Positions 54,021-62,714 of a DNA stretch of 64,000 nucleotides are shown here, one piece after another; within the stretch, counting starts at the first letter, position 1, and each line of letters opens with the position of its first letter. This DNA is from Deltaproteobacteria bacterium (lineage in GTDB: Bacteria; Myxococcota_A; UBA9042; PHBI01). The position numbers and the translations under genes are program-made. The DNA is taken from positions 734,501 to 798,500 of the forward strand of contig JACKFA010000002.1 in the NCBI GenBank assembly GCA_020632715.1. Direction: 5' to 3'. The notes under the pieces are model-generated. The model had not been told where the DNA came from. It searched no databases and saw only the letters and a program-made list of their open reading frames with translations.

Positions 54021-54773
54021 ATGAAGCTCGTTCACCGTCTCGTCTCGACCCTGGGGATCGTCGCGGCGCTCGGCCTCGCGGCTGGCGCTTGCAGCAAGAA
54101 GGCCGAGGAGGCGCCGCCCGAGGCGGCCCCCGCGAAGGTCGAGGCCCCGCAGGAGGCGGCGCCCGGCGAGCCCGCCGCGGAGCCGACGATGGCGGCCGCC
54201 GAGGGCCCGAAGGACGAGGCCAAGGCCGAGCCCGCGGCCGCGCCCGCGGGCGGCTCGGAGGCCGACTGCCCGTTCGAGGAGAACCACGCGCACGCCGACG
54301 AGGCGGCCGCGGTCGCCGCGGCAGAGCCGGCCGGCGAGGCGGCGGGCGGCTGCGAGCACGGCGCGGCCCCGGCCGACGGCGTCGTCGAGGGCGGGAAGCT
54401 CCACCTCGGCGCCCCGTTCGCGCTGACGGAGGCGAAGTCGCTGTCGGCGGTGCTCACGGCGTCGCCGGACGGCACGACCGAGGCGGTGCAGTTCACGGGC
54501 ACGATCGACAAGGTCTGCCAGGCGAAGGGCTGCTGGATGGTGGTGAAGGACGGCGACAAGACCGCCCGCATCATCATGAAGGACCACGCCTTCAGCGTGC
54601 CCAAGGACTCCATGGGCAAGGCCACGACCGTCGAGGGCACGCTCACGGTCAAGACCTTCACCGAGGCGCAGGTCAAGCACCTCGCGCAGGACGGCGGCGA
54701 GGACCCGAACGCTGTCCAGGGCGAGCAGAAGGAGTACGTCGTCACCGCGTCGGCGGTCGCGATTGGCTCCTGA
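54021..54773 (+). CDS. DUF4920 domain lipoprotein
   Basis: 250 residues from ATG 54021 (AGGGGA 7 nt upstream). Lipobox AGAC, then a long Ala/Glu/Pro-rich tether with a His-containing patch (ENHAHADE) up to about residue 120, then a DUF4920 domain: GAPFALTEAKSLSAVL, GTIDKVCQAKGCWMVVKDGDKTARIIMKDHAF and VPKDSMGKATTVEGTLTV. DUF4920 is an OB-like small domain found in exported proteins; VCQ-x-KGCWM is its conserved core, and the Cys/Met/His there look like possible metal ligands. Function unknown. The next gene overlaps its end. Confidence 0.9.
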   Translation: MKLVHRLVSTLGIVAALGLAAGACSKKAEEAPPEAAPAKVEAPQEAAPGEPAAEPTMAAAEGPKDEAKAEPAAAPAGGSEADCPFEENHAHADEAAAVAAAEPAGEAAGGCEHGAAPADGVVEGGKLHLGAPFALTEAKSLSAVLTASPDGTTEAVQFTGTIDKVCQAKGCWMVVKDGDKTARIIMKDHAFSVPKDSMGKATTVEGTLTVKTFTEAQVKHLAQDGGEDPNAVQGEQKEYVVTASAVAIGS

Positions 54774-55857
54774 CGCCTGGCTCTGGCGTCGAGCGGCCGG
54801 CGCCGCCGTCCTCGTGGCGGTCGGCGCCGTCGCCTTTCTGGGGGCCTGCTCCGCGGACCGCGGCGCGGGCGCCGTCACGGACGCGGACACGGACACCGTC
54901 ACCCCGGCGGACACGGCCGAGGAGGCCGACACCGCCGCGGTCGTCGACACATCGGGCGGCGAGGAGGTCGACACCGCCGCGCTCGCCGACGACACCGACG
55001 GGGGCGAGGTCGGCGCGGACGCCGTCGACCCGGACGGGCCCTACACCCGCTGCGAGACGGTGACGTCGATCGACTGGCTCGACGTGTCCGAGGCGAGCGG
55101 CGCCGCGGTGCTCGCGGACGGGCGCCTCGTGCTGGTCGGCGACTCCGGGAACGCCGGCGCGGGGCTCGTCGTCGACCTCGCCCTCGGCACCTCGACGCCC
55201 ATCACCTTCCCGCTCGGCGACCTCGCGGGCGACGACCTCGAGGGGCTCGCGCTCGCCCCGGACGGCGCGCTCGTCGGCGTGACCTCGGCCGGCTTCCTCC
55301 GCGAGTGGCGCCTCGACCCGGCGACCCTCGCGCTCACGGTCGCGCGCGACGCCTACCCGGTGGCTGCGTCCGACGATCCGGCGTTCGTCTGCGCTCCGAC
55401 CGGGGTCAACTGCGCGAAGAACTACGAGGGGCTCTGCCTCCACCCCGCGCCTGCGGACGGCGCCTGCGCCGGCTTCCTCGCGAGCAAGACCGACGGCCTC
55501 CTGTACTGCCTCCGCGCGACGGAGGCCGGCTACCGGGTCGACACGGCCGTCGCCATCGACGTCGCCGGCGCCCTGTCGTCCGGCGACCCCGAGGCGGGCG
55601 TGCTCTCCGGCTGCGACTTCGCGCCGGCGCCGCCCTACCGCCTCGTCGCCGCGGGCAACGTCTACGCGAGCTCGGCCCTCTGGGAGGTGACGGGCTACGA
55701 CGCGCCGGCCACGGCGGTCGTGACGCGCCTCCCCGTCGACGGGGTCGCGAACCAGGAGGCCGTCGCCTTCCTCGCGGACGGCCGCCTCGCCTCCTTCGGC
55801 GACCTCCAGGGCTTCGACCCGCGCTCGCCCTGGATGAGCTTCACGTGCGCGCCCTGA
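54763..55857 (+). CDS. propeller-like lipoprotein with Asp/Thr-rich tether
   Basis: 364 residues from TTG 54763, which overlaps the previous stop by 11 bp; no better start precedes the signal sequence (lipobox LGAC, about residue 29). A tether made of ADTA/VDT units runs to about residue 90. The rest has short repeats such as AAVLADGRLVLVGDSGNAG and LEGLALAPDGALVGVTSAGFLREWRL, like SdiA-regulated or phytase-esterase-like propellers, with extra Cys residues in a loop (about 205-245). No ribosome site is clear, so expression probably depends on coupling to the upstream gene. Function unknown. Confidence 0.75.
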   Translation: MAPDAWLWRRAAGAAVLVAVGAVAFLGACSADRGAGAVTDADTDTVTPADTAEEADTAAVVDTSGGEEVDTAALADDTDGGEVGADAVDPDGPYTRCETVTSIDWLDVSEASGAAVLADGRLVLVGDSGNAGAGLVVDLALGTSTPITFPLGDLAGDDLEGLALAPDGALVGVTSAGFLREWRLDPATLALTVARDAYPVAASDDPAFVCAPTGVNCAKNYEGLCLHPAPADGACAGFLASKTDGLLYCLRATEAGYRVDTAVAIDVAGALSSGDPEAGVLSGCDFAPAPPYRLVAAGNVYASSALWEVTGYDAPATAVVTRLPVDGVANQEAVAFLADGRLASFGDLQGFDPRSPWMSFTCAP

Positions 55858-55936
55858 CGCTGGCACGCGCGCGCGGCGGCGGGGGGCCATGCCAGTTCAG
55901 GGGGCATGCCCGCTTAGTGGTTGATCCAAAAGGGAA

Positions 55937-56116
55937 ACCACGGAGGCACGGAGGCACGGAGGGCTCGGTGCCGTCACCCGCTACCGGCGCTCGGTCGGAG
56001 CATCGCGCAGGGGGAGATGGGCGCGCTGCCCTCCTCCACCGGACTCCGAGAACCAAGATGCGGGCGTGGGAGCGCCGAACCCCACTGAACCCTCCGTGCC
56101 TCCGTGCCTCCGTGGT
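55937..56116. repeat. intergenic element with perfect 27-bp inverted arms (copy C)
   Basis: Left arm 55937-55963 and right arm 56090-56116 are identical to those of copy A (6913-7118); the arm-to-arm length is 180 bp against 206 bp. The cores differ in sequence but both have CACTGAACC or TTCAGTG-like bases next to an arm. A GGGAA just outside the left arm partly mirrors TTGTCCC outside the right arm. Confidence 0.85.
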
Positions 56117-56195
56117 TGTCCCTTCGAGCCGCCACCAGCTCGCGCGCCACCAGCCCACGCGCGGGCCCGCGCTACACCCCGATACCGCGCCCGCG

Positions 56196-56224
56196 TTGCG
56201 CCGCGCGGGCCGCGCGGCTATCGT
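56196..56224 (+). promoter_or_regulatory. promoter of the small CxxCH protein (near-leaderless)
   Basis: TTGCGC 56196-56201, 17 nt, TATCGT 56219-56224; only 9 nt separate the -10 from ATG 56234. Confidence 0.5.
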
Positions 56225-56233
56225 CTCCGCACC

Positions 56234-56686
56234 ATGCGCCGCCGCCTCGCCCTCGCCGCCACGACCCTCGCCCTGACCCTCCTCGCCGGGCCCGGCTGCG
56301 TCGACGTCGGCGACCCCTGGTACCAGAGCGCCGAGGTCGCGCTCACCGTCCCGAGCGGGCCCCTCTCCTTCGATGCGGACGTCCTCACCATCTTCTCCCG
56401 CCGCGGCTGCATCACGTGCCACGCGGCCGGCGGCGGCGGCGAGGTCCACTTCGACATCACCTCGGCGGCCGCCATCGCGCGCGGCGGCGACGACGACCCG
56501 CAGCCGGCCGTCCCCTGCGACTCCGCGAACAGCCTGCTCGTCGAGTGGATCACGAGCTGCTACATGCCCTACGACGGCGGCCCCTGCCTGAACGACGTCG
56601 AGATCGCCACCGTCGCGAAGTGGATCGACCAGGGCGCCACGCAGACCTACCGCGAGGGCACCTGCCCGAACCCGCCGCTCGACTGA
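56234..56686 (+). CDS. small exported CxxCH protein
   Basis: 150 residues. Signal sequence with a possible lipobox (GPGC), then FDADVLTIFSRRGCITCHAAGGGG with a single haem c motif CITCH, and a CxxCH-domain C-terminus VEWITSCYMPYDGGPCLNDVEIATVAKWIDQGA, the usual last helix of such domains. The MPYDGG segment supplies a Met that may be the sixth ligand. This architecture is common among myxobacterial lipoproteins annotated as cytochrome-like. Monocistronic. Redox partner unknown. Confidence 0.8.
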   Translation: MRRRLALAATTLALTLLAGPGCVDVGDPWYQSAEVALTVPSGPLSFDADVLTIFSRRGCITCHAAGGGGEVHFDITSAAAIARGGDDDPQPAVPCDSANSLLVEWITSCYMPYDGGPCLNDVEIATVAKWIDQGATQTYREGTCPNPPLD

Positions 56687-56878
56687 CCCCCTCCCGGCCG
56701 GTGTAGGGTCGCCGTAAGGTCGCCCCGCGCCCGCGCGGGAGGCCGGCGCGCGCCCATTCCGCGGGCGCCCTCCGATCTCCCTGAATAAGCGCGTGAATGC
56801 CCGCTCGCCGAGGCCGTCTGCCCCTCATCGGCTCACCCGGTCGCGCTCGCCGCGCGCGGCCCCTCGCGAGGAGGCACC

Positions 56879-58198
56879 ATGCACCCCATCACCCGCACGC
56901 TCGGCCGCGCCGCCGCCGCCCTCCTCCTCACCGCCTCCGCCCTCGCCGCGGCGCCCTCGCGCGCCGACTCCCCCGCCCCCGAAGACCGCGTCCTCGTCCC
57001 CGGCTTCGTCGCCGACGACGGCGCCTGGGTCGAGGTCGCCTGGCGCGAGCGCGCCCGCCCCGGGTTCTCCTGGGTCGACGGCGACGTCACCTGGGAGGGC
57101 GGCTACCTCCCCGGCCACTGGCAGCCCGACACGCTCCGCCCCGGCTACGTCTGGGTCATCGGGCACCGCGCCGACGACGGCGTCTACACGCTCGGCTTCT
57201 GGCGCGCCGCCCGCCAGGCCGGCGCCGTCTGGGTCCCCGGCTTCTACCAGGACGGCCGCTGGGTCGAGGGCGACTGGGCGCCGACCGAGGCGCGCGCGGG
57301 CTTCGTCTGGGTCCCCGGGCACGTCGACGACGACGACGTCTTCGAGGGCGGCTTCTGGCGCGACGTCGCCCGCGACGGCTTCGTCTGGGTCGACGGCTAC
57401 TACGACGAGGGCGGCGCCTGGTACGGCGGCCACTGGGCCCCGACCGAGCCGCGCCCCGGCTACGTCTGGGTGCCCGGCTACGCCGTGAACGGCGTCTGGT
57501 ACGACGGCTTCTGGCGCCCCGACGACCGCCCCGGCTACACCTGGGTCCCCGGCGGCTGGTGCGACGGCCGCTTCGTCTCCGGCCACTGGGTGCTCGGCGA
57601 GCTCCTCCTCGACCTCGCCTTCCGCGCGGCCCGCTACGCCGAGCTCGGCGGCCCCGGCCCCTTCGCCCGCGGCAGCGGCCGTCGCGTCCGCCACGTGACC
57701 GAGATCCGCAACACCCCGGCCCACGCGCGGCCCGTGGACGAGGCGCGGCCGGCCCCGCTCCCCACGACCCCCGGGCGCCCGGCGCTCGACCTCGGCTTCG
57801 CCCGCGACGATCACCCGCGCGGCGGCCACGTCGACCCCTTCGCGCGCCTCGACGGCCCGGCGCCCCGACCCGGCACGAAGCGCGCCGCGTCGCCCGCCGC
57901 GTTCAGCGATCCCTTCTTCCGGCCGTCGACGCCGTCGTCCGCCGGCGTCGGCGAGCGCGACACCGCGGCCGATCGCGGCGCCGCGCTCCGCCACTACGAG
58001 CTCCAGCGCGGCAAGAGCGGCTCGTCGTCCGCGTCCTCCTCCTACGGCGGCGAGCGCCGCGGATCGCACCGCGCGCTCGAGCGCGCGCCGTCGAAGTCGG
58101 ACGACTCGAAGAGCGCCTCGTCGAAGACGAAGGCGAGCTCCGACGACGACGACAAGAAGTCCTCCCCGGACCTCGGCTCGAGCCGCCGCCGCCGCTGA
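56879..58198 (+). CDS. WXXGXW repeat protein
   Basis: 439 residues; GAGGAGG and a 3-nt gap before ATG; signal peptide ending SRA-DSP. Residues about 35-240 are roughly nine alternations of W-x-x-G-x-W/Y units (GFVWVPGHVDDDDVFEGGFW, GYVWVPGYAVNGVWYDGFW and similar), the YXWGXW/WXXGXW family, each alternating a hydrophobic and an acidic half. The C-terminal 200 residues are Pro/Arg then Ser/Lys/Asp-rich and probably disordered. These proteins are exported; the aromatic-Gly pattern is thought to form a repetitive beta structure, but no function is established. Confidence 0.85.
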   Translation: MHPITRTLGRAAAALLLTASALAAAPSRADSPAPEDRVLVPGFVADDGAWVEVAWRERARPGFSWVDGDVTWEGGYLPGHWQPDTLRPGYVWVIGHRADDGVYTLGFWRAARQAGAVWVPGFYQDGRWVEGDWAPTEARAGFVWVPGHVDDDDVFEGGFWRDVARDGFVWVDGYYDEGGAWYGGHWAPTEPRPGYVWVPGYAVNGVWYDGFWRPDDRPGYTWVPGGWCDGRFVSGHWVLGELLLDLAFRAARYAELGGPGPFARGSGRRVRHVTEIRNTPAHARPVDEARPAPLPTTPGRPALDLGFARDDHPRGGHVDPFARLDGPAPRPGTKRAASPAAFSDPFFRPSTPSSAGVGERDTAADRGAALRHYELQRGKSGSSSASSSYGGERRGSHRALERAPSKSDDSKSASSKTKASSDDDDKKSSPDLGSSRRRR

Positions 58199-58243
58199 GA
58201 GCGCGCCACGCGCGCGCCTCGCGAGTCGTCGTGGGGCCCCGCG

Positions 58244-58271
58244 TTGCCTCCGTCGGGGGGCGTCGTATACT
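58244..58271 (+). promoter_or_regulatory. promoter of the DNA-binding protein/kinase operon (leaderless)
   Basis: TTGCCT 58244-58249, 16 nt, TATACT 58266-58271, the best -10 in the window. ATG 58279 begins 7 nt after the -10, so the mRNA would start at or next to the start codon; no ribosome site is present. Confidence 0.65.
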
Positions 58272-58278
58272 GCCCGAC

Positions 58279-59070
58279 ATGAACGCCACCCCGCTCGTCC
58301 TGACCCCCCAGGAGCTGGCCCAGCTCCTCCGCCTCGACGACGCCACGGCGCGCCGCCTCGTCGACGACACGTCGGTCCCGCGCTTCACCGTCAACGGCGC
58401 CCCGCGCTTCATCACCGACGCCGTCATCGCCTGGCTCGCCGCGCAGGAGGGCGAGATCCTGCCGCCGCTCGTCCCGGTGCCCGTCCGCGAGGCGCCGCCG
58501 ACGATCCACCTCCCGCCGGCCTCCGCGAAGGAGACCCCCTTCGTCGCGAGCGAGGCCCTCGACGCCCTCGCCGAAGGCGCCACCGATCCGGGGCGCAACC
58601 TCGACCGCCTGAAGCTGCGCGACGCCCTCCTCGAGCTCAACAGCGCCCTCCTCCCGGTCCTCGGCCGCCTCTCCGGCGGGCGCCTCCACCCGCACGGCGA
58701 CGAGAAGGTCCGCACCTCCCCGTGGCGGCTCGACGAGGCCCCCGACGGCCGCATCGACGCGATCAGCATCGCCTGGGGCGGCGGCGAGCACCCGCCCGCC
58801 GGCTTCGTCGACCGCGCCCGCGTCGAGGTCGAGGTCGGCGCGGGCGAGCTCCGCGTCGCGCTCCTCACCCGCCGCGGCTTCGACGAGGACCTCACCGACG
58901 ACGAGCTCGAGCACCTCCGCCAGCACGGCATCGCCGTCGACACGGAGCCGCCGGCCTCCGCCGCCAAGGTCTACCCGCTCGGCCACCGCGCGCCGAGCCT
59001 CGCCGCCCTCGCGCACGCGCTGTCCGAGGATCTCGAGCTGCTCGTGCCGCTCTGGGCGAAGAGCGTGTGA
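58279..59070 (+). CDS. helix-turn-helix (excisionase/MerR-like) DNA-binding protein
   Basis: 263 residues. The first 45 residues, LVLTPQELAQLLRLDDATARRLVDDTSVPRFTVNGAPRFITDAVIAWL, read as an excisionase-type winged HTH (helix, turn, helix, wing with P-R-F). A Pro-rich linker (about 55-75) follows, then a domain of about 185 residues with no family I recognise, ending in the hydrophobic ALSEDLELLVPLWAKSV. It is followed after 42 nt by the Ser/Thr kinase gene, so the two are probably one operon and this protein may be its regulator or substrate. Leaderless promoter. Confidence 0.8.
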   Translation: MNATPLVLTPQELAQLLRLDDATARRLVDDTSVPRFTVNGAPRFITDAVIAWLAAQEGEILPPLVPVPVREAPPTIHLPPASAKETPFVASEALDALAEGATDPGRNLDRLKLRDALLELNSALLPVLGRLSGGRLHPHGDEKVRTSPWRLDEAPDGRIDAISIAWGGGEHPPAGFVDRARVEVEVGAGELRVALLTRRGFDEDLTDDELEHLRQHGIAVDTEPPASAAKVYPLGHRAPSLAALAHALSEDLELLVPLWAKSV

Positions 59071-59118
59071 CGGCGAGCCCATCCCAGCCAGAACGCGCCC
59101 CCCGTCGAGGAGGTGCCC

Positions 59119-62100
59119 GTGGACGAGCGTGACGAGCACCTCGGCGCCGACGACGTCGCCGAGACCCCGATCGTCTGGGACGGGCGCTATCGCATCGTCC
59201 GCACCCTCGGCGAGGGCGGCATGGGGCGCGTCGTCCTCGCGCGCGACACGCTGCGCGGCGACGCGAACGTCGCGGTCAAGATCCTGCTCCCCGAGTACCT
59301 CGACACCATCGCGGAGTTCCTCCACGAGTACGCCGTCCAGCGGCGCCTGAACCACCCCGGGATCCCGCGCGCCCTCGAGCTCGGCTTCGCGAACCAGCCG
59401 CAGGGCTCGATCCCGTACTTCGCGATGGAGTACTGCCGCGGCGTCCCGCTCCTCTCCGCGATGCGCCGGGCGCCGACCATCCGCCGCGCCTGCGACGCCA
59501 TCGCCGGGCTCCTCCGCGCGCTCGATCACCTGCACCGCGCCGGCTACATCCACGGCGACGTGAAGCCCGGCAACGTCCTCGTCGCCGACGACGGCCAGGA
59601 GCTCGCGACCTGGCTCATCGACCTCGGCGTGGCCGCCCCCATCGGCGGCTTCACGGACGCCGAGATCTTCGTCGGCACCCCCGAGTACGCCTCGCCCGAG
59701 CTGATGCTGGGGGTCGGCGTCGACGAGCGCGCCGATCTCTACGCCGTCGGGCTCATCCTCTACGAGCTCATCGAGGGGAGGCGCCCCTGGGCGGGCTCCG
59801 ACGAGGGCGATCTCCTGCGCGTGCGCCGCGCCGGCCCGCCGCCGCCGCTCTCGAACCCCGACTGCCCGCTGCCCCTCGCCGAGCTCGTCCGCGACCTCCT
59901 CCAGCCCGAGCCCCACCGCCGCCCCGAGAGCGCGGGCGTCGCGCTCGAGCGCCTCGCCGACGCCCTCGGCGCCGAGATGCCCATCGAGTCGCCGCGCGGC
60001 TTCATCCGCCGGCTCCTCACGCGCTCCCACCCCGCCGAGGCCGCGATGCTCTCGACGGGCCGCGGCTTCCTCGACGGGCTGGGCGTCGACCACGGGCAGG
60101 GCGTCGTCCGCGCCCTGGTCGTCGAGGGGGAGGCCGGCCGCGACGCTGGTCGCCTCGCTGCCCTCGTGGCCGATCGCGCCGCGCTCATCGGGGCGCGCGT
60201 CCTCCGCGTGCGCCTGCCCGACGAGCCCGACGCGACGCCGATGTCCGCGCTCACCCCCGTCATCGACGTGGTCGAGCGCCTCTATCCGGAGCTCCTCCCG
60301 CTCGAGGCGCGCACGGGGCCGGTGCGGGCGGCGCGCGCCCTCGCCGCCGTCGGGCGCCCCTTCGTGCTCTTCGTCGAGGGGCTCGAGCGCGCCGACGCCG
60401 AGAGCGTCTCGGCGATCTTCGCGGCGATCACGCGCTCGACGACGCGCTTCCGGCTGCTCGCGACGGTCGTCGCGGCGCCGGACGAGGAGCTGCCGGTCGA
60501 GCTCGCGAACCTGCTCGCCGCCCCGGAGACCGCGCACACCGTGCTCGACGAGCTCTCCGAGGAGGCGCTCGCCACCTGGATGGACGACGCCGTCGGCGAC
60601 GACGTCGTCCGCGGCGACGACCGCGACGCCGCGCTCGCGGCCGCCAACGGCAAGCTCGAGGCGCTCATCCAGGGGCTCCACGACCTCTTCCGGCGCGGGC
60701 GCATCATCCGCGAGGCGCGCGGCTACGCGCCCGGCGTGGCGTGGACGGCCGAGGCGCCCGTCGCCGTCGAGCTCCTCGACCCCACGGGCCGCGTGGGGGA
60801 GGTCGACGCCCTCCTCGCCTGCGTCACGCAGCCCATCGCCGAGCGGCCGCTCCGCGTCTACCTCGGCGCCCACGCCGACGCGCTCACGCCGCTCGTCGTC
60901 CAGGGGCTCCTCCGCGCGCGCGACGACGGCACGTTCGCGGTCGACAACGAGGCGCGGCGCGCGGTCGTCTACGGCCGCCTCGCCCCCTCACAGCGGCGGC
61001 GCCTGCATCGTCGCCTCGCCATCGCCCTCGAGGAGTCGCGCACGCGCGACCACGAGCGCGTCGCGCGCGAGTACATGGCGTCGGACACGCCGCTCCTCGC
61101 CGTCCCGCACCTCGCGGCGGCGGCGCGCCGGGCGCCGAGCGAGGGCCGCGCGCACGTCGCCCGCGGGCTCCTCGACCAGGCCGCCGAGATCCTCGAGACC
61201 CGCGCCCCCGACGGCGGCGGCTCGCTCGACCTCTGGCGCTTCTGGTCGCTCCTCTGGCGCGCCGACGCGCAGGTCGCGCTCGACGTCGGCGACACGGCGC
61301 GCTTCGACTACGTCGTCGAGCAGCTCTTCCACCTCGGCACGGAGATGGGCCACCGCCAGACGCTCAAGAACGCGCTCGAGTTCCGGCTCGTCGTCGACGA
61401 GCGCAAGCGCGACTGGCACCGCATGCTCGACGACGCGGGCGCCCTCCTCGCGCTCGACCCGACGGGCCCGACGGCCGACGCGCTCGCCCGCCTCCGCCGC
61501 GCGAAGGCGCTGCGCTACCGCGCCGAGGGGGCCTCGCAGCAGGCGATCGAGCACCTCCAGCGCGCCCTCGACGACGGCGACAAGCTCTCCTCCGAGGTGC
61601 TCCTGCAGGTGCTCGCGAGCCGCGCGCGCGTCTTCGTCGACATGCAGTGGCACCACGAGGCCAACGAGGCGGTGATGGAGCTCCTCGAGGCCGCGCGCCG
61701 GCACGGGAGCTACCGCGTCGGGCTCGAGGGGAGGGCGCTGCGGGCGACGCTGCTCCGGCTCTCGGCGCGGCCGGACGAGGCGCTCGTCGAGGTGCGCGGG
61801 CTCGTGAAGGAGCTCGAGGGGGAGCGCACGCCGGGCGTCGACGGGCTCATCGAGTGGGAGCTCGCGTGCTGTCACCTCGAGTTCGGCTGGTTCCAGAGCG
61901 CGCGCGAGCACGCCGTGCAGGCGCAGGTCATGGCGTCGGACGACGGCGACGAGCAGCTCCGGCTCCGCGCGATGCTCGTCGAGGCGTCGGCGGCGCTCGC
62001 GCTCGGGGCGCGGGACGAGGCCTGGCGGATCGCGAGCCGCGCGCAGCAGCTCGCCGGGCCCGACGGCGACGACAGCGACCGCGTCAACGCGCGCCTCCTC

Positions 62101-62703
62101 GCGATGGGGCTCGCGGTGGACGTGCTCAAGCGCGCGCCGCTCGAGGATCTCGTGAAGGAGGTCTCGGAGATCGGCTGGCGCTCGCAGAAGCGGCAGGAGG
62201 GGGCGCGGGCGGCGCGGGCCTTCTCGCTCGCGGCGCGGGCGGCCATCGCGCGGCAGGACGCCGCGCTCGCCGTGCAGTTCGCGCAGCTCGCGCTCAAGGC
62301 CATCGAGCAGTACGCCGTCGAGCACGTCCACCGCCCCCGACACCTCGCCCTCCTCGCCGAGGCCTACGCGCTGCACGGCCAGGATCAGCAGGCGGAGTGG
62401 TACCGCGAGCGCGCGCGCGCCGAGCTCGAGCGGATCGCGGGGCGCATCGGATCGAGCGAGCTCCAGCGCGCCTGGCTCCTCCACCCGGCGCACCGCGCCC
62501 TCGGCGGGGCCGAGAGCCCGCTGCTCACGGCGAAGGAGCCGCGGTCGCCGACGGGTGAGAGCGAGGGGGCGCGCCCGCGGCGCGACCTGAAGGACCGGAT
62601 CCGCGCGCTCGTCGGGCTCGAGCCGCGCTCGCTGGCCACGGTCGAGGTGCCGGTCGCGGTCGCCTCGGGCGACGTCGAAGACGAGCTCGATCTGGAGACG
62701 TGA
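59119..62703 (+). CDS. Ser/Thr protein kinase with degenerate AAA region and TPR-like repeats
   Basis: 1194 residues from GTG 59119 (GGAGG 5 nt upstream; GTG 59113 overlaps that site). The kinase domain covers about 23-285: GEGGMG 31-36, Lys 54, Glu 70, HGDVKPGN with HGD 145-147, Asp 168 in DLG instead of DFG, and SPE 192-194. The catalytic Asp is kept but Arg of HRD is Gly, so it is probably a non-RD kinase that needs no activation-loop phosphorylation. Residues about 330-600 resemble the AAA/STAND block of myxobacterial kinase-ATPases, but Walker A is reduced to EGEAGRDAGRL (no GKS/T) and Walker B to FVLFVEGLERAD, so ATP binding there looks lost. Residues about 640-1120 are helical TPR-like repeats. 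Cytoplasmic signalling protein; the C-terminus ends in an acidic tail. Confidence 0.9.
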   Translation: MDERDEHLGADDVAETPIVWDGRYRIVRTLGEGGMGRVVLARDTLRGDANVAVKILLPEYLDTIAEFLHEYAVQRRLNHPGIPRALELGFANQPQGSIPYFAMEYCRGVPLLSAMRRAPTIRRACDAIAGLLRALDHLHRAGYIHGDVKPGNVLVADDGQELATWLIDLGVAAPIGGFTDAEIFVGTPEYASPELMLGVGVDERADLYAVGLILYELIEGRRPWAGSDEGDLLRVRRAGPPPPLSNPDCPLPLAELVRDLLQPEPHRRPESAGVALERLADALGAEMPIESPRGFIRRLLTRSHPAEAAMLSTGRGFLDGLGVDHGQGVVRALVVEGEAGRDAGRLAALVADRAALIGARVLRVRLPDEPDATPMSALTPVIDVVERLYPELLPLEARTGPVRAARALAAVGRPFVLFVEGLERADAESVSAIFAAITRSTTRFRLLATVVAAPDEELPVELANLLAAPETAHTVLDELSEEALATWMDDAVGDDVVRGDDRDAALAAANGKLEALIQGLHDLFRRGRIIREARGYAPGVAWTAEAPVAVELLDPTGRVGEVDALLACVTQPIAERPLRVYLGAHADALTPLVVQGLLRARDDGTFAVDNEARRAVVYGRLAPSQRRRLHRRLAIALEESRTRDHERVAREYMASDTPLLAVPHLAAAARRAPSEGRAHVARGLLDQAAEILETRAPDGGGSLDLWRFWSLLWRADAQVALDVGDTARFDYVVEQLFHLGTEMGHRQTLKNALEFRLVVDERKRDWHRMLDDAGALLALDPTGPTADALARLRRAKALRYRAEGASQQAIEHLQRALDDGDKLSSEVLLQVLASRARVFVDMQWHHEANEAVMELLEAARRHGSYRVGLEGRALRATLLRLSARPDEALVEVRGLVKELEGERTPGVDGLIEWELACCHLEFGWFQSAREHAVQAQVMASDDGDEQLRLRAMLVEASAALALGARDEAWRIASRAQQLAGPDGDDSDRVNARLLAMGLAVDVLKRAPLEDLVKEVSEIGWRSQKRQEGARAARAFSLAARAAIARQDAALAVQFAQLALKAIEQYAVEHVHRPRHLALLAEAYALHGQDQQAEWYRERARAELERIAGRIGSSELQRAWLLHPAHRALGGAESPLLTAKEPRSPTGESEGARPRRDLKDRIRALVGLEPRSLATVEVPVAVASGDVEDELDLET

Positions 62704-62714
62704 ACGCCGTTCAC
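62700..62714. terminator. palindrome containing both convergent stop codons
   Basis: GTGAACGCCGTTCAC has perfect 7-bp arms. It includes TGA of the kinase (62701-62703) and, on the other strand, TGA of the lipoprotein (62711-62713). The identical 15-mer recurs at 63970-63984. Confidence 0.6.

Larger units (their letters stand above)
55858..56233. other. intergenic region with inverted-arm element copy C and a promoter
   Basis: 376 nt. Contents: the element at 55937-56116, weak hairpin potential around CATGCC/GGCATG (55888-55914), and the promoter of the next gene (56196-56224). No gene seen. Confidence 0.7.

Noticed and set aside
52784..54022. Fusion of the FAD oxidoreductase with an upstream segment
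   Set aside because: The upstream part is another frame of mutY; the ATGA overlap and conserved N-terminal domain fix the start at 52783.
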